Shown in pieces: positions 1-9,582 of a stretch of DNA of 64,000 nt (positions are counted from its first letter, which is position 1; every line of letters begins with the position of its first letter). The notes beneath the pieces were generated by a model. The model had not been told where the DNA came from. It did not search any database and saw nothing but the letters and a program-made list of their open reading frames with translations. Position numbers and translations under genes: made by a program. The stretch is from Woronichinia naegeliana WA131 (GTDB lineage: Bacteria > Cyanobacteriota > Cyanobacteriia > Cyanobacteriales > Microcystaceae). The stretch covers positions 4,216,001 to 4,280,000 of the forward strand of contig CP073041.1 in NCBI GenBank assembly GCA_025370055.1, given 5' to 3'.

Positions 1-1616
1 TTATCCTTATGGAAACAAATCAAAATACAGATTTTGTTTAATCTATTGTTCCTTTCTGTCTAAAAAGGTCAACACAAATCACTCCTCACAAAAGAGAGGA
101 AAATTAACACCATTTTTCACAAGAAAAACGACTCTACAACTTTTTACTTTTTGTCTTCTGAAGTAGAGTAGAAAGATTCATTACCAAAAAGTTCATCGCA
201 ATTACCGTTTCCGAGGTCTCAGGTAGTTTGGCCATCACTCGACCAAGACTAAATTTCCTCTTTCCCTGTCCGAATTTACCCTCAATGGCATTACGCACTC
301 TTTCATCTGAGCGTGCCTCTTTCTTTTTTTCTTTGCTCACCTCTTTCGGCGGTCTTCCCAATCGGGGACCACTCATTCTTATATCCCTTTCTTTACAATA
401 AGCTCGATTCGCTTTTGTTCGATAGATTTTATCCACATGAACCGATTCCGGATAACATCCTGTTTCCCTTTTATATTCTTCTATTCGCGCTTGTAAATCT
501 CCCGATTCGTTGTAATTATCCCAACTTAATTTGTCTAAGAAGACAAAGCCATTCACATTACTTGCCGATATTTTAGCTCCAAACTCTACTGCTTTTCCCG
601 CTTTTCCACGCACTATTGGACGCACGTGAGGTTGGCTTACACTCACAATTCTGTTTTCTACTTTATTTGTCTTTTTTTCATACATTTCTAACTGTTGCTC
701 ATACACTTTTCCTATCGTTACAAGCTCTTCTTGCTCTTTTTTCGTTAGTTTTTCTAACTTTGCTCCCTCTTCTATCATTTTTTCTATATCAGACAAGTTT
801 CTTTTTATATATCCTAGTTGTTTTTTTGTTCCTTTTCTTCTTTCTTTTTTTGACACACGACGTTTTTTTGCTATGGCTAAGTACTCTTTTCTTGCCACTT
901 CCCTATAAGTCCTCGGCTTTTCTTTCCTTTTCTCTTTTATTTCTTCATACAGCTTATCTATTATTTTTTCTGTTTTTTCTCTGGCATCATTCAATATTCC
1001 TATATCCGTTGGATATTTTATATCTGCTGGTGTACAAGTCGCATCTAACAATAACTTTCCTTCATTTTCTTTTTTTTCTGACGCTACACCCGTCGCTTTT
1101 TTTTCTATTTCTTTATTAATTTTATTTATTAATTCCATTCCTATTTTTTTACGAAAATGAACCATCATTGACGCATTAAATGCTTCTTTGCTACTATAGC
1201 TTTCCATTCCTATAAAGTACTGTAAATAAGGGTTCTCTTTTATTTGTTCTACTGTTTCTCTGTCACTTTTTCCTGAAATTTCTTTGATAATTAATGCTCC
1301 TAATGCCATTCTAAATGATTTGGCTGGGGCTCCTTTTTTTTCTGTGAAGTTTTTTGCATATTCTTCCTCATATTCTTCCCAAAGAATCATTTTTGACATT
1401 TCTATCCAACGATTTTCTTCGTCTAACTGCCCGCCGAACAGATTTTTCAAGTTTTCTGGTGTTTCAATTGAGTACTGTTGCTTTCGGTACATCTGCTTTC
1501 TCTCTTCTTAATGCAATGGTTTTGAGGCATTCTACCCTATTTTCGTGCATTCTAGCGGTTCTTAATTCGCCTACTATTTTTCTCCGTAAAGGTTTCAGCT
1601 TTTTTCAGCAAGCCCT
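1..1616 (-). mobile_element. IS5-like element copy 1, cut by the window edge
   Basis: The 5' terminal inverted repeat lies at the right (ends TTTTTTCAGCAAGCCCT at 1616). By comparison with the complete 1690-bp copy at 4426-6115, about 74 bp of the 3' end lie left of the window. The only gene is the transposase on the minus strand. The target duplication cannot be tested because one end is missing; the base quadruplet next to the visible end is AATT. Confidence 0.9.
134..1492 (-). CDS. IS5-like (DUF772-type) transposase, full length
   Basis: This 452-residue protein is expected to catalyse DDE-type cut-and-paste movement of its own IS. It is very Lys/Glu rich. A DUF772-like N-terminal region covers roughly residues 50-130. 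The conserved stretch LLLDATCTPADIKYPTD near residue 147 holds the first catalytic Asp. A second block around residues 345-360 (SVHVDKIYRTKANR) and a C-terminal block (RNAIEGKFGQGKRKF) fit the rest of the DDE fold. The start is preceded by a purine-rich AGAAGAGAGAAAGC. It is identical, or one residue different, to the intact copies at 4550 and 15204, so it is probably functional or only recently silenced. The opposite strand holds long Leu/Phe-rich open frames that are only shadows of its A-rich codon use. Confidence 0.9.
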   Translation of the reverse strand: MYRKQQYSIETPENLKNLFGGQLDEENRWIEMSKMILWEEYEEEYAKNFTEKKGAPAKSFRMALGALIIKEISGKSDRETVEQIKENPYLQYFIGMESYSSKEAFNASMMVHFRKKIGMELINKINKEIEKKATGVASEKKENEGKLLLDATCTPADIKYPTDIGILNDAREKTEKIIDKLYEEIKEKRKEKPRTYREVARKEYLAIAKKRRVSKKERRKGTKKQLGYIKRNLSDIEKMIEEGAKLEKLTKKEQEELVTIGKVYEQQLEMYEKKTNKVENRIVSVSQPHVRPIVRGKAGKAVEFGAKISASNVNGFVFLDKLSWDNYNESGDLQARIEEYKRETGCYPESVHVDKIYRTKANRAYCKERDIRMSGPRLGRPPKEVSKEKKKEARSDERVRNAIEGKFGQGKRKFSLGRVMAKLPETSETVIAMNFLVMNLSTLLQKTKSKKL

Positions 1617-1717
1617 AATTAAGGTAAATTTTTGGTTGGCAGATAATTGAGCTTCAAATTCGACTAGTTTTAGATGGGCAATATTGGGTTGAGCTATTGC
1701 TATTTTCTTTCTTAGAT

Positions 1718-2004
1718 CCCATATCCCGTACTAATTTTGAAAAAATAAAAATAGATTCAAAAATAGCAACAGAATAGTTAAAATAAAAAAGCTAACAAAC
1801 CGAGGAGAAAATGACCCAATTAAACGTTAAAAATCTCGACCATTTAGGAATAATCGCGGCCGTAGTTGATGAACTAGGTCTAGTGGATTATATCAATGAA
1901 CAGTTACAAGAAAATGACCGTGCGAAAATCAGTGCGGGTCTGGTGGTTAAAGCCATGATTCTCAATGGCTTAGGATTTATTAATTCTCCCTTGTATTTAT
2001 TCAG
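1718..2004 (+). mobile_element. IS1634-family element, 5' fragment
   Basis: It starts with an end (CCCATATCCCGTACTA) close to that of the complete IS1634 element at 2684. It runs through the leader and the first codons of the transposase and stops at 2004, where it meets unrelated sequence (GGAGCATCTCACC...) that looks like the end of an ISKra4-like element. It is a dead remnant. Confidence 0.75.
1811..2004 (+). pseudogene. IS1634 transposase, N-terminal 64 codons only
   Basis: The first 64 codons match the N-terminus of the 537-residue transposase at 2777 with few changes (starts MTQLNVKNLDHLGIIAAVVD). After the Phe that closes the shared YLF motif the frame enters foreign sequence and ends at a TAA at 2041. 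The catalytic domain is absent, so no active enzyme can be made. Confidence 0.8.
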
Positions 2005-2058
2005 GGAGCATCTCACCTTTGCAATAAGTAGAAATACTTAACGAGGTAAATGAAAGAG

Positions 2059-2683
2059 TCAAAAAAGGTAATCATTTAAATAGGAACAGCGATGACGAAG
2101 GACTTGTGGTACATTGTCAGAATTCCAACTCGCACCAGTAATTTTAAGACGATGACCAATTTGTTTAACTTGAGATTCGACAGAGCCAGAGCCAATGGAA
2201 ATGCCCTCTGCCTGCAAATAACCATAATTGACAATCCGATGTTTATGCTTGTTTAAATAAATGATAAAATTCTCAGCTTGAGGCTCTGACCATCCCTCAA
2301 AACAGGAGATAGCGGCATCCACTTCACCCGTCCAAAGAAAAGACTTGACCTCCTCAATTCGCTGGAATGACCCCCCAACTTTATAGAGGTTTTCAATTAA
2401 GTGATACCAGTCCAAAATTTCAATTCGCTCATGTTTCTGTCCTATCTCACGAAATAAGTTCCAGATACCATCATGTCCATCTCCCAAACAAATTAAAGGC
2501 TTAGCCAAAATTTGAGAATTAACCAAATCTAATAAAGCCGAGTTATCTTGAAAAAAGGCAGCTACCCCCAATTGATGAAAACTGACTCCTTTATAATCAC
2601 GCCAAATTAAGGGTTCTCCCTTGGGAGTTCTGAGTCGTACCTTCCCACCATCTATGCTAATTTCTTCGACTTCTGTGTTAGAG
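2059..2683 (-). pseudogene. ISKra4-like transposase, C-terminal fragment
   Basis: The frame is open from the IS1634 junction at 2683 to a stop at 2059, longer than the first available Met at 2571 suggests. It shows SIDGGKVRLR (first catalytic Asp block), CLGDGHDGIWN (second Asp block), LDWYHLIENLYKVGG and the C-terminal GSGSVESQVKQIGHRLK. These are hallmarks of the cyanobacterial ISKra4-like family. The N-terminus was removed when the IS1634 element inserted at 2684. A related but distinct copy is split between 10973-11367 and 14682-14930. Confidence 0.75.
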
Positions 2684-2776
2684 CCCGTATTCCGTACTAG
2701 TTTTGAAAAAATAAAAATAGATTCAAAAATGGCTACAGAATAGTTAAAATAAAAAAGCTAATAAACCCAAGAGAAA

Positions 2777-4390
2777 ATGACCCAATTAAACGTTAAAAAT
2801 CTCGACCATTTAGGAATAATCGCGGCGATAGTTGATGAACTAGGTCTAGTGGATTATATCAATGAACAACTAGGAGAAAATGACCGTGCTAAAATCAGTG
2901 CGGGTCTGGTAGTGAAAGCGATGATTCTCAATGGCTTAGGCTTTATCAACTCTCCTTTATATTTGTTCAGTCGTTTTTTTGAAGATAAACCAGTAGAACA
3001 TCTTTTAGGAAAAGGAATAAAAGCCAGCGACCTGAATGATGACCGTTTAGGGAGAGTCTTAGATTTAATCTTTATGGCCGGCATCAGCCGTTTGTTTCTC
3101 GGAATTTGTCTAAAAGCCGTAGAAATCTTCAAAATAGTGATGAAAAGTTCCCATTTAGACTCCAGTTCATTATCGGTACAAGGGGAATATAAATTATCGG
3201 TGGAGAGAGAAGACAAAGAAAGCCAAATAATCCATATCACTCATGGCTATTCAAAGGATAAGCGACCAGACTTGAAACAATTTGTCTTGAATCTAGTCTG
3301 TTGGGGGGATGGCGACATTCCCGCTTTTCTCGAATTAGGAGATGGCAATCAAAGTGATAAAAAAGAGTTTGCTAAACTCTTGAAAAAGTTCAATGAGCAG
3401 TGGCAATTCGATGGTTTGTATATAGCAGATTCAGCCTTATACAGTGCCGATAACTTGCAAAAGTTAACCGGCATATACTGGTTATGTTCTGTGCCGAAAA
3501 CGATTAGAGAAGTGCAGGATGCGGTCAGTCAATTAGCCTCGGAGCAATTCATCACAACTGATTTAGAGGGCTATCGTCTTACCTCCTTAGAAAGTGAATA
3601 TGGGGGAGTCAAACAACGTTGGATAGTGGTAGATAGCGAGCAAAAAAAAGCTTTAGACCTCAAACAACTGACGAAGAAGACAGAGAAAGCAACGGCTCAA
3701 GCTCAAAGACAATTAGAACAATTACAGCGTCAGGAATTTGCTTGTCGGGAGGATGCTTTAACCGCCCTGAGCCGATGGGAGAAGAGTTTAGAATGGCATC
3801 TTCTTCAAGACCTAACTGTCGTCGAAAAATGTCATTACGGTCATCGAGGTAAACCCCGTCCCCATGAACAGCCCATTCGTCGTAGCTATCATGCCCAAGC
3901 CACTTTCAGCCTCAATAGTGCGAAAGTTCAAGCTTCAGAGCGGGCAGCAGGACGTTTTGTCTTGGCGACGAATCAGCTAGATGGAGACTCTTTGAGCGAT
4001 GAGCAACTGCTTGTCCACTACAAGCAACAGCAAGGGGTAGAGCGAGGTTTTCGCTTCCTTAAAGACCCTCTGTTTTTGGCGTCCAGTGTTTTTCTCAAAA
4101 CCCCTGAGCGGATTATGGCATTGAGTTTCATCATGGTGTTGTGTTTACTGGTGTACAGCTTGGGACAACGTAAACTGAGACTGGCTCTGGCAGAGCAGGA
4201 GGAGACTGTGCCTAATCAGTTGGGAAAGCCGACTCAGCGTCCGACACTGCGTTGGATTTTTCAGATGTTGAGAGGAGTTCATTGGGTTGTACTGGATAAT
4301 TGTCCCCAAATAATCAATCTAACGCTTGAGCGAGAGAGGATTTTGCGCTTTTTTGGGGCTACTACTTGTCAGTATTATCTTTTGTCATAA
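2777..4390 (+). CDS. IS1634-family transposase
   Basis: This 537-residue DDE transposase is full length for the family. It has an N-terminal DUF4277-like domain (residues 1-110), a catalytic core with Asp in YIADSALYSADNL near residue 220, and a C-terminal Glu block (GVERGFRFLKDPLF) near residue 430. A purine-rich ribosome-binding site (AAGAGAAA) precedes the ATG. The coding region is intact, but the right end of the element has been displaced by an IS5-like insertion 35 bp after the stop. The element can therefore move only as a larger unit or through other copies. A divergent second subtype lies at 16771 and 31654. Confidence 0.9.
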   Translation: MTQLNVKNLDHLGIIAAIVDELGLVDYINEQLGENDRAKISAGLVVKAMILNGLGFINSPLYLFSRFFEDKPVEHLLGKGIKASDLNDDRLGRVLDLIFMAGISRLFLGICLKAVEIFKIVMKSSHLDSSSLSVQGEYKLSVEREDKESQIIHITHGYSKDKRPDLKQFVLNLVCWGDGDIPAFLELGDGNQSDKKEFAKLLKKFNEQWQFDGLYIADSALYSADNLQKLTGIYWLCSVPKTIREVQDAVSQLASEQFITTDLEGYRLTSLESEYGGVKQRWIVVDSEQKKALDLKQLTKKTEKATAQAQRQLEQLQRQEFACREDALTALSRWEKSLEWHLLQDLTVVEKCHYGHRGKPRPHEQPIRRSYHAQATFSLNSAKVQASERAAGRFVLATNQLDGDSLSDEQLLVHYKQQQGVERGFRFLKDPLFLASSVFLKTPERIMALSFIMVLCLLVYSLGQRKLRLALAEQEETVPNQLGKPTQRPTLRWIFQMLRGVHWVVLDNCPQIINLTLERERILRFFGATTCQYYLLS

Positions 4391-4425
4391 TGACTTTTCT
4401 TATTTTCTTTGTTCTTTTTTTATGT

Positions 4426-6115
4426 AGGGCTTGCTGAAAAAAGCTGAAACCTTTACGGAGAAAAATAGTAGGCGAATTAAGAACCGCTAGAATGCACGAA
4501 AATAGGGTAGAATGCCTCAAAACCATTGCATTAAGAAGAGAGAAAGCAGATGTACCGAAAGCAACAGTACTCAATTGAAACACCAGAAAACTTGAAAAAT
4601 CTGTTCGGCGGGCAGTTAGACGAAGAAAATCGTTGGATAGAAATGTCAAAAATGATTCCCTGGGAAGAATATGAGGAAGAATATGCAAAAAACTTCACAG
4701 AAAAAAAAGGAGCCCCAGCCAAATCATTTAGAATGGCATTAGGAGCATTAATTATCAAAGAAATTTCAGGAAAAAGTGACAGAGAAACAGTAGAACAAAT
4801 AAAAGAGAACCCTTATTTACAGTACTTTATAGGAATGGAAAGCTATAGTAGCAAAGAAGCATTTAATGCGTCAATGATGGTTCATTTTCGTAAAAAAATA
4901 GGAATGGAATTAATAAATAAAATTAATAAAGAAATAGAAAAAAAAGCGACGGGTGTAGCGTCAGAAAAAAAAGAAAATGAAGGAAAGTTATTGTTAGATG
5001 CGACTTGTACACCAGCAGATATAAAATATCCAACGGATATAGGAATATTGAATGATGCCAGAGAAAAAACAGAAAAAATAATAGATAAGCTGTATGAAGA
5101 AATAAAAGAGAAAAGGAAAGAAAAGCCGAGGACTTATAGGGAAGTGGCAAGAAAAGAGTACTTAGCCATAGCAAAAAAACGTCGTGTGTCAAAAAAAGAA
5201 AGAAGAAAAGGAACAAAAAAACAACTAGGATATATAAAAAGAAACTTGTCTGATATAGAAAAAATGATAGAAGAGGGAGCAAAGTTAGAAAAACTAACGA
5301 AAAAAGAGCAAGAAGAGCTTGTAACGATAGGAAAAGTGTATGAGCAACAGTTAGAAATGTATGAAAAAAAGACAAATAAAGTAGAAAACAGAATTGTGAG
5401 TGTAAGCCAACCTCACGTGCGTCCAATAGTGCGTGGAAAAGCGGGAAAAGCAGTAGAGTTTGGAGCTAAAATATCGGCAAGTAATGTGAATGGCTTTGTC
5501 TTCTTAGACAAATTAAGTTGGGATAATTACAACGAATCGGGAGATTTACAAGCGCGAATAGAAGAATATAAAAGGGAAACAGGATGTTATCCGGAATCGG
5601 TTCATGTGGATAAAATCTATCGAACAAAAGCGAATCGAGCTTATTGTAAAGAAAGGGATATAAGAATGAGTGGTCCCCGATTGGGAAGACCGCCGAAAGA
5701 GGTGAGCAAAGAAAAAAAGAAAGAGGCACGCTCAGATGAAAGAGTGCGTAATGCCATTGAGGGTAAATTCGGACAGGGAAAGAGGAAATTTAGTCTTGGT
5801 CGAGTGATGGCCAAACTACCTGAGACCTCGGAAACGGTAATTGCGATGAACTTTTTGGTAATGAATCTTTCTACTCTACTTCAGAAGACAAAAAGTAAAA
5901 AGTTGTAGAGTCGTTTTTCTTGTGAAAAATGGTGTTAATTTTCCTCTCTTTTGTGAGGAGTGATTTGTGTTGACCTTTTTAGACAGAAAGGAACAATAGA
6001 TTAAACAAAATCTGTATTTTGATTTGTTTCCATAAGGATAAGTTATCTATGCTTTTTCAGTCCATACTTCCCTAACCCACATTTCTTTCGTTTTTTGACT
6101 TTTTCAGCAAGCCCT
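4426..6115 (+). mobile_element. IS5-like element copy 2, complete (1690 bp)
   Basis: It is bounded by AGGGCTTGCTGAAAAA and TTTTTCAGCAAGCCCT. The 4-bp sequence ATGT is present directly outside both ends (4422-4425 and 6116-6119), a clean target-site duplication. This copy is the reference used here to judge the other seven. It sits inside the right end of the IS1634 element. Confidence 0.95.
4550..5908 (+). CDS. IS5-like transposase, full length
   Basis: An intact 452-residue frame, one residue different from copy 1 (SKMIPWEE instead of SKMILWEE at residues 34-41). It keeps the TAAA repeat and the A8 tract at the lengths that hold the reading frame open (around 4915-4945). Other copies are broken at exactly these two spots. 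With complete ends and a matching target duplication this is the best candidate for an active element in the window. Confidence 0.92.
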   Translation: MYRKQQYSIETPENLKNLFGGQLDEENRWIEMSKMIPWEEYEEEYAKNFTEKKGAPAKSFRMALGALIIKEISGKSDRETVEQIKENPYLQYFIGMESYSSKEAFNASMMVHFRKKIGMELINKINKEIEKKATGVASEKKENEGKLLLDATCTPADIKYPTDIGILNDAREKTEKIIDKLYEEIKEKRKEKPRTYREVARKEYLAIAKKRRVSKKERRKGTKKQLGYIKRNLSDIEKMIEEGAKLEKLTKKEQEELVTIGKVYEQQLEMYEKKTNKVENRIVSVSQPHVRPIVRGKAGKAVEFGAKISASNVNGFVFLDKLSWDNYNESGDLQARIEEYKRETGCYPESVHVDKIYRTKANRAYCKERDIRMSGPRLGRPPKEVSKEKKKEARSDERVRNAIEGKFGQGKRKFSLGRVMAKLPETSETVIAMNFLVMNLSTLLQKTKSKKL

Positions 6116-6131
6116 ATGTACGGAATGTGGG

Positions 6132-6324
6132 TTAGATCGTTATTAAATTGCCAGATAGCGGATGGATTGGTTTCCAGCAAGGAGAATTCTACATATTCTA
6201 ACGGATCGATTTCATTCCACAAACCATTTTCACCACGAAAGGGACGAATTCCAGAAGCAACAGATATTCCGGCTCCGGTTAAAATAACAATGTTGTGATA
6301 ACGATTAAAGTTTATAGTTTGCAA
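6132..6324 (-). pseudogene. Sir2-type NAD-dependent deacylase, N-terminal fragment
   Basis: The first 64 codons carry the NAD-binding signature ILTGAGISVASGIRPFRG followed by GLWNEIDP, typical of class III sirtuins, which remove acyl groups from protein lysines. The frame ends at the IS1634 junction (6131/6132). The catalytic His and zinc-binding part are absent, and the reading frame beyond is IS sequence. It lies downstream of psbD on the same strand. Confidence 0.85.
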
Positions 6325-6341
6325 GCTTATTTCCTCTTTGA

Positions 6342-6515
6342 CTAGTTTATTTATCCCGATTTGAAAAATTCAATACAGAACTCATAATACTAAAATTATA
6401 CGATAGAGTTTTTCTACCTGTTCTTTGGAAAAAGTATGATAAGACTTCCGCGATAACATCGGACATAATCAACGAAAAAGTTACAGCAAGGTATAGTCTC
6501 ATTTTAAATGAATAA
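6342..6515 (+). pseudogene. Unidentified coding remnant
   Basis: An open frame of 57 codons with no start codon, ending at TAA 6513-6515. It includes KKYDKTSAITSDIINEKVTA, which resembles KRYDRAFELASDVINENFTA in the remnant at 40858-40922. Similarity at the protein level with many silent or changed bases suggests a shared decayed gene family. No function is recognised. Confidence 0.3.
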
Positions 6516-6517
6516 AT

Positions 6518-6548
6518 CAACAAAAAAGGGCAGCGATTAACTACCCTT
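6518..6548 (-). terminator. Rho-independent terminator of psbD
   Basis: Read on the minus strand, AAGGGTAG pairs with CTGCCCTT (one G-T wobble) around a 7-base loop. It is followed by a T-rich run (TTTTGTTG). It lies 25 bp after the psbD stop codon. Confidence 0.65.
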
Positions 6549-6572
6549 AAAATCTAAAATCAGCCGATTAAC

Positions 6573-7631
6573 TTAGAGAGCATTACCACGAGGTAAAACT
6601 TCCTCAGGGAAAATAAAGTTTTCGTGGGGTTGATCCTGCGGAGCCATCCAAGCTCGCATCCCCTCATTTAATAGGATGTTCTTAGTGTAGAACGTTTCAA
6701 ACTCTGGGTCTTCAGCCGCCCGTAGTTCTTGGGAAACAAAGTCATAGGCACGCAGGTTTAAAGCTAAACCGACGATACCCACGGCACTCATCCACAGGCC
6801 CGTTACCGGCACAAAGAGCATGAAGAAGTGTAACCAGCGTTTGTTGGAGAAAGCGATCCCGAAAATCTGTGACCAGAAACGGTTAGCTGTTACCATCGAG
6901 TAGGTTTCTTCGGCTTGAGTCGGTTCAAAAGCGCGGAAGGTATTGGCTTGATCACTATCTTCAAACAAGGTGTTTTCTACTGTCGCACCGTGAATCGCGC
7001 AAAGTAAAGCACCACCCAAAATACCAGCAACACCCATCATGTGGAAGGGGTTGAGAGTCCAGTTGTGGAAACCTTGTAGGAAGAGAATGAAGCGGAAAAT
7101 TCCAGCTACGCCAAAACTAGGGGCAAAAAACCAGCTAGATTGTCCCAAGGGGTACATTAAAAAGACGCTGACAAAGACGGCAATGGGGCCAGAGAAGGCG
7201 ATCGCGTTATAAGGACGGATACCGACTAGACGGGAAATTTCAAACTGACGCAGCATAAAGCCGATCAAGCCAAAAGCACCGTGCAGAGCCACAAAGGGCC
7301 ACAGACCACCGATTTGACACCAACGAGTAAAATTACCTTGGGCTTCAGGGCCCCATAAAAAGAGAATGGAGTGACCGAAAGCGTCGGCGGGAGAAGAAAC
7401 AGCAACGGTTAAGAAGTTAGCACCTTCGAGGTAGGAACTGGCTAACCCATGAGTGTACCAAGAGGTAACAAAGGTGGTTCCCGTTAACCAACCACCGAGG
7501 GCAAGGAAGGCACAGGGAAATAGAAGTAACCCAGACCAACCAATAAATACGAAGCGATCGCGCTTAAGCCAGTCATCGAGGGCATCAAACCAACCCTGTT
7601 CTGCTGGGGCGCGTCCGACTGCTATGGTCAT
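6573..7631 (-). CDS. psbD: Photosystem II reaction-centre protein D2
   Basis: This 352-residue thylakoid membrane protein binds half of P680, the QA quinone and the non-haem iron. The key residues fall at the standard positions: Tyr160 (TyrD), His189 beside it, His197 (P680 ligand), His214 and His268 (iron), Trp253 (QA pocket). The C-terminus is the usual [11 protein letters not shown]. No psbC overlaps or follows the stop; a terminator does. The copy therefore looks like the stand-alone psbDII gene of cyanobacteria rather than the psbDI-psbC operon (inference). A GGAG ribosome-binding site lies just upstream of the ATG. In other cyanobacteria psbDII is strongly light responsive; no specific operator was identified here. 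Confidence 0.98.
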   Translation of the reverse strand: MTIAVGRAPAEQGWFDALDDWLKRDRFVFIGWSGLLLFPCAFLALGGWLTGTTFVTSWYTHGLASSYLEGANFLTVAVSSPADAFGHSILFLWGPEAQGNFTRWCQIGGLWPFVALHGAFGLIGFMLRQFEISRLVGIRPYNAIAFSGPIAVFVSVFLMYPLGQSSWFFAPSFGVAGIFRFILFLQGFHNWTLNPFHMMGVAGILGGALLCAIHGATVENTLFEDSDQANTFRAFEPTQAEETYSMVTANRFWSQIFGIAFSNKRWLHFFMLFVPVTGLWMSAVGIVGLALNLRAYDFVSQELRAAEDPEFETFYTKNILLNEGMRAWMAPQDQPHENFIFPEEVLPRGNAL

Positions 7632-7843
7632 GGCACCGATCTCCGAATAATATATAAGTACGAGATTTGTGACTCCTCACCCTTTCTCAAAAGACCACTT
7701 TCCGATAGGGGAGCAGAAGTTTGAAGCAATTGTGAGAAATCTTTACTTTTCTTAACTTACACTATCTTAAAGGAAATCGGGGCTGCGTCCAATGCCAATT
7801 CTTAACAAAATCTAAATTTTTCTAGCGGCGATGATTCTCAGGG

Positions 7844-8635
7844 TTAACGTTTTCTACGATTGAGCGTCGGCTTTTGAAATCCCTGTTCTAGATTGACATG
7901 ACGTTTCAAAAAGCGAATTTCGGATGGTTGCAAACGACGATAGTGACCACTGGCTAATCGTTCTTGGGATGAATTAAGCTTAATTTCACCGATCGCCCGA
8001 CGATGGAGCTTGAGGATCTCTAACTCAAAAATTTCCTCGACGATGCGTCGGATTTGACGGTTGCGCCCTTCGGTCAGTTTAACTTCAAGCTGGGTTTGAG
8101 AACGATCCCAATCTAGGATTTCCACCTGGGCCGGCAGAGTTAAACTATCATCCAGCATTAATCCTTTTCGCCATTCTTCTAGCTGTTGTTCTGTCAGATG
8201 GCCAGCAATCACAACATCATAGGTTTTTGGCAGATGATAACGGGGATGGGTGAGACGTTGGGTTAATTCACCATCATTGGTTAGGAGCAAAGCCCCCGTA
8301 GAGTTACGATCCAAGCGTCCTACTGGATGTAAACCTTGACCGTCTCGTAAATGGCTAGGGAGTAGATCTAACACTGTTTTTCGTGCTTGAGGATCATCGC
8401 AGGTGGATAGTACTCCTTTCGGTTTATTAAGAAGCAGGTAAATTAACGGCGGTTTGGTGGCCGATTCAACCCGTTTGCCATCCACTTCTAGGCGATCGCG
8501 GTAAGGATCGGCCTCATCTCCCAGTTTGACCAATTTGCCATTCAATTTCACTCGACCCGCCAGGATTAATTCCTCGGCATGACGACGGGAGGCAATTCCC
8601 CACTGCGATAAAATTTTCTGTACCCGTTCAGCCAT
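7844..8635 (-). CDS. rluB: Pseudouridine synthase, RsuA/RluB family
   Basis: A 263-residue enzyme that isomerises uridine in rRNA. An N-terminal S4 RNA-binding domain (residues 1-60, [20 protein letters not shown]) is followed by the catalytic domain with [17 protein letters not shown], where the Asp is the nucleophile. RNRQIRRI follows near residue 193. Length and domain order fit the RluB/RsuA group. The exact target (23S or 16S) cannot be told from sequence alone, so the symbol is tentative. It is transcribed in the same direction as psbD, about 210 bp upstream of it, and is probably independent. Confidence 0.9.
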   Translation of the reverse strand: MAERVQKILSQWGIASRRHAEELILAGRVKLNGKLVKLGDEADPYRDRLEVDGKRVESATKPPLIYLLLNKPKGVLSTCDDPQARKTVLDLLPSHLRDGQGLHPVGRLDRNSTGALLLTNDGELTQRLTHPRYHLPKTYDVVIAGHLTEQQLEEWRKGLMLDDSLTLPAQVEILDWDRSQTQLEVKLTEGRNRQIRRIVEEIFELEILKLHRRAIGEIKLNSSQERLASGHYRRLQPSEIRFLKRHVNLEQGFQKPTLNRRKR

Positions 8636-8734
8636 GTTTGATCTTCTCTCGGTCGTAGCGTCACTCAGTTATCGATAAACTCTTGTAAACTTGGTGTTAC
8701 AAAATTTCTGTCATTTAATCCTACCCACTATTCT

Positions 8735-9445
8735 ATGGCCCTTAGCCCTTCTAACCTGATTAGTAAAATCCTCTCCCCTGCGTTACGGCTTTGGTTGCGT
8801 TCCCAAGTAGAACAGGCTGAAGAGCTAGAAATTCAGATTCAGGGACAGGATCGGCAGATTTTACGAGGTTATGTCCCAGAGGTTTCTCTCCAGACTCGTC
8901 GGGCTATTTATCAAGGTTTGCGTTTGGGTCAGGTGTTATTGCAAGGGGAAAATATTCGCATTAATATTGGTCAGGTGGTTAAGGGTAAACCATTGCAGCT
9001 ATTGGAACCCATTCAAGTCAGTGGAGAAGTTCAGCTTACGGAAACCGATCTACAGGACTCGCTTTCTTCAACTATTTTAGCCAATGCTTTGACAGAATTA
9101 TTGATTGCTTTATTAGAACGTCAGGGTGTTGCCAATCCCCAGAATTTTCTGGCTTCCTTTGTAGTGAAATGGCGAGCGATCACGCTAGGAATGGATTCTT
9201 TTAGTTTAGAGGGAACTATCCTTTTTCCTGATCGTCAACAACAAATTTTTAAACTTTGTGCCCGTTTAATTCTGATCAATGCTCAAAGCTTACTGCTTAA
9301 GGAGATTCGTTTAGAAGGTTTTCCTCCCCTTACGGATGCCATTCAGGATTATCCCATTGATTTAGGAACCGATGTGGCGATCGCCTCTTTAACGCTTCGT
9401 CCGGGGGAATTGGCTTGTGTGGGACAACTTTTGATCCGTCCCTAG
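8735..9445 (+). CDS. DUF2993 (LmeA-like) protein
   Basis: 236 residues. The sequence matches the cyanobacterial DUF2993 family (ALTELLIALLERQG, ITLGMDSFSLEGTI, IASLTLRPGELACVGQ). Related actinobacterial LmeA binds phospholipid, so a lipid or envelope role is possible but unproven. No signal peptide or clear transmembrane helix is visible; the N-terminus is amphipathic. It is divergent from the pseudouridine synthase, with about 100 bp between the starts. Confidence 0.8.
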   Translation: MALSPSNLISKILSPALRLWLRSQVEQAEELEIQIQGQDRQILRGYVPEVSLQTRRAIYQGLRLGQVLLQGENIRINIGQVVKGKPLQLLEPIQVSGEVQLTETDLQDSLSSTILANALTELLIALLERQGVANPQNFLASFVVKWRAITLGMDSFSLEGTILFPDRQQQIFKLCARLILINAQSLLLKEIRLEGFPPLTDAIQDYPIDLGTDVAIASLTLRPGELACVGQLLIRP

Positions 9446-9544
9446 TATCATCTCTGAGCCAAGTTATGACGGAATTAATATTTGTGGGGTTGCTAAGATC
9501 AAGATTGGCAAATCTTTTAACCAAATTCTGATGGGGAGAAGTCT

Positions 9545-9582
9545 ATGGGGACTACCTATGATCGCGATTTAACTCTCTGGGC
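9545..9582 (+). pseudogene. Start of an unidentified gene cut by an IS
   Basis: A ribosome-binding site (GGGGAGAAG) precedes ATG at 9545, and codons read MGTTYDRDLTLW before the ISKra4-like end at 9583. The continuation is not on the other side of the element, so the rest was lost or moved by rearrangement. The gene is not recognisable from 12 residues. Confidence 0.4.

Larger units (their letters stand above)
2684..6131 (+). mobile_element. IS1634-family element, complete, interrupted by an IS5-like copy
   Basis: Left end CCCGTATTCCGTAC (2684) and right end GTACGGAATGTGGG (6131) form an imperfect inverted repeat. The right tip was displaced by the IS5-like insertion at 4426-6115. Flanks are TTAGAG on the left and TTAGAT on the right, a 6-bp duplication with one mismatch; 6 bp also fits the related MITE at 36902. 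If this is a true duplication, an ISKra4-like fragment already lay against the sirtuin gene before IS1634 arrived. Confidence 0.8.

Noticed and set aside
616-1119. Leu/Phe-rich 167-residue open frame opposite the IS5-like transposase (repeated at 4923, 12144, 15577, 39316)
   Set aside because: Antisense shadow of the A-rich transposase codons; it appears wherever the IS is and has no ribosome-binding site or family pattern.
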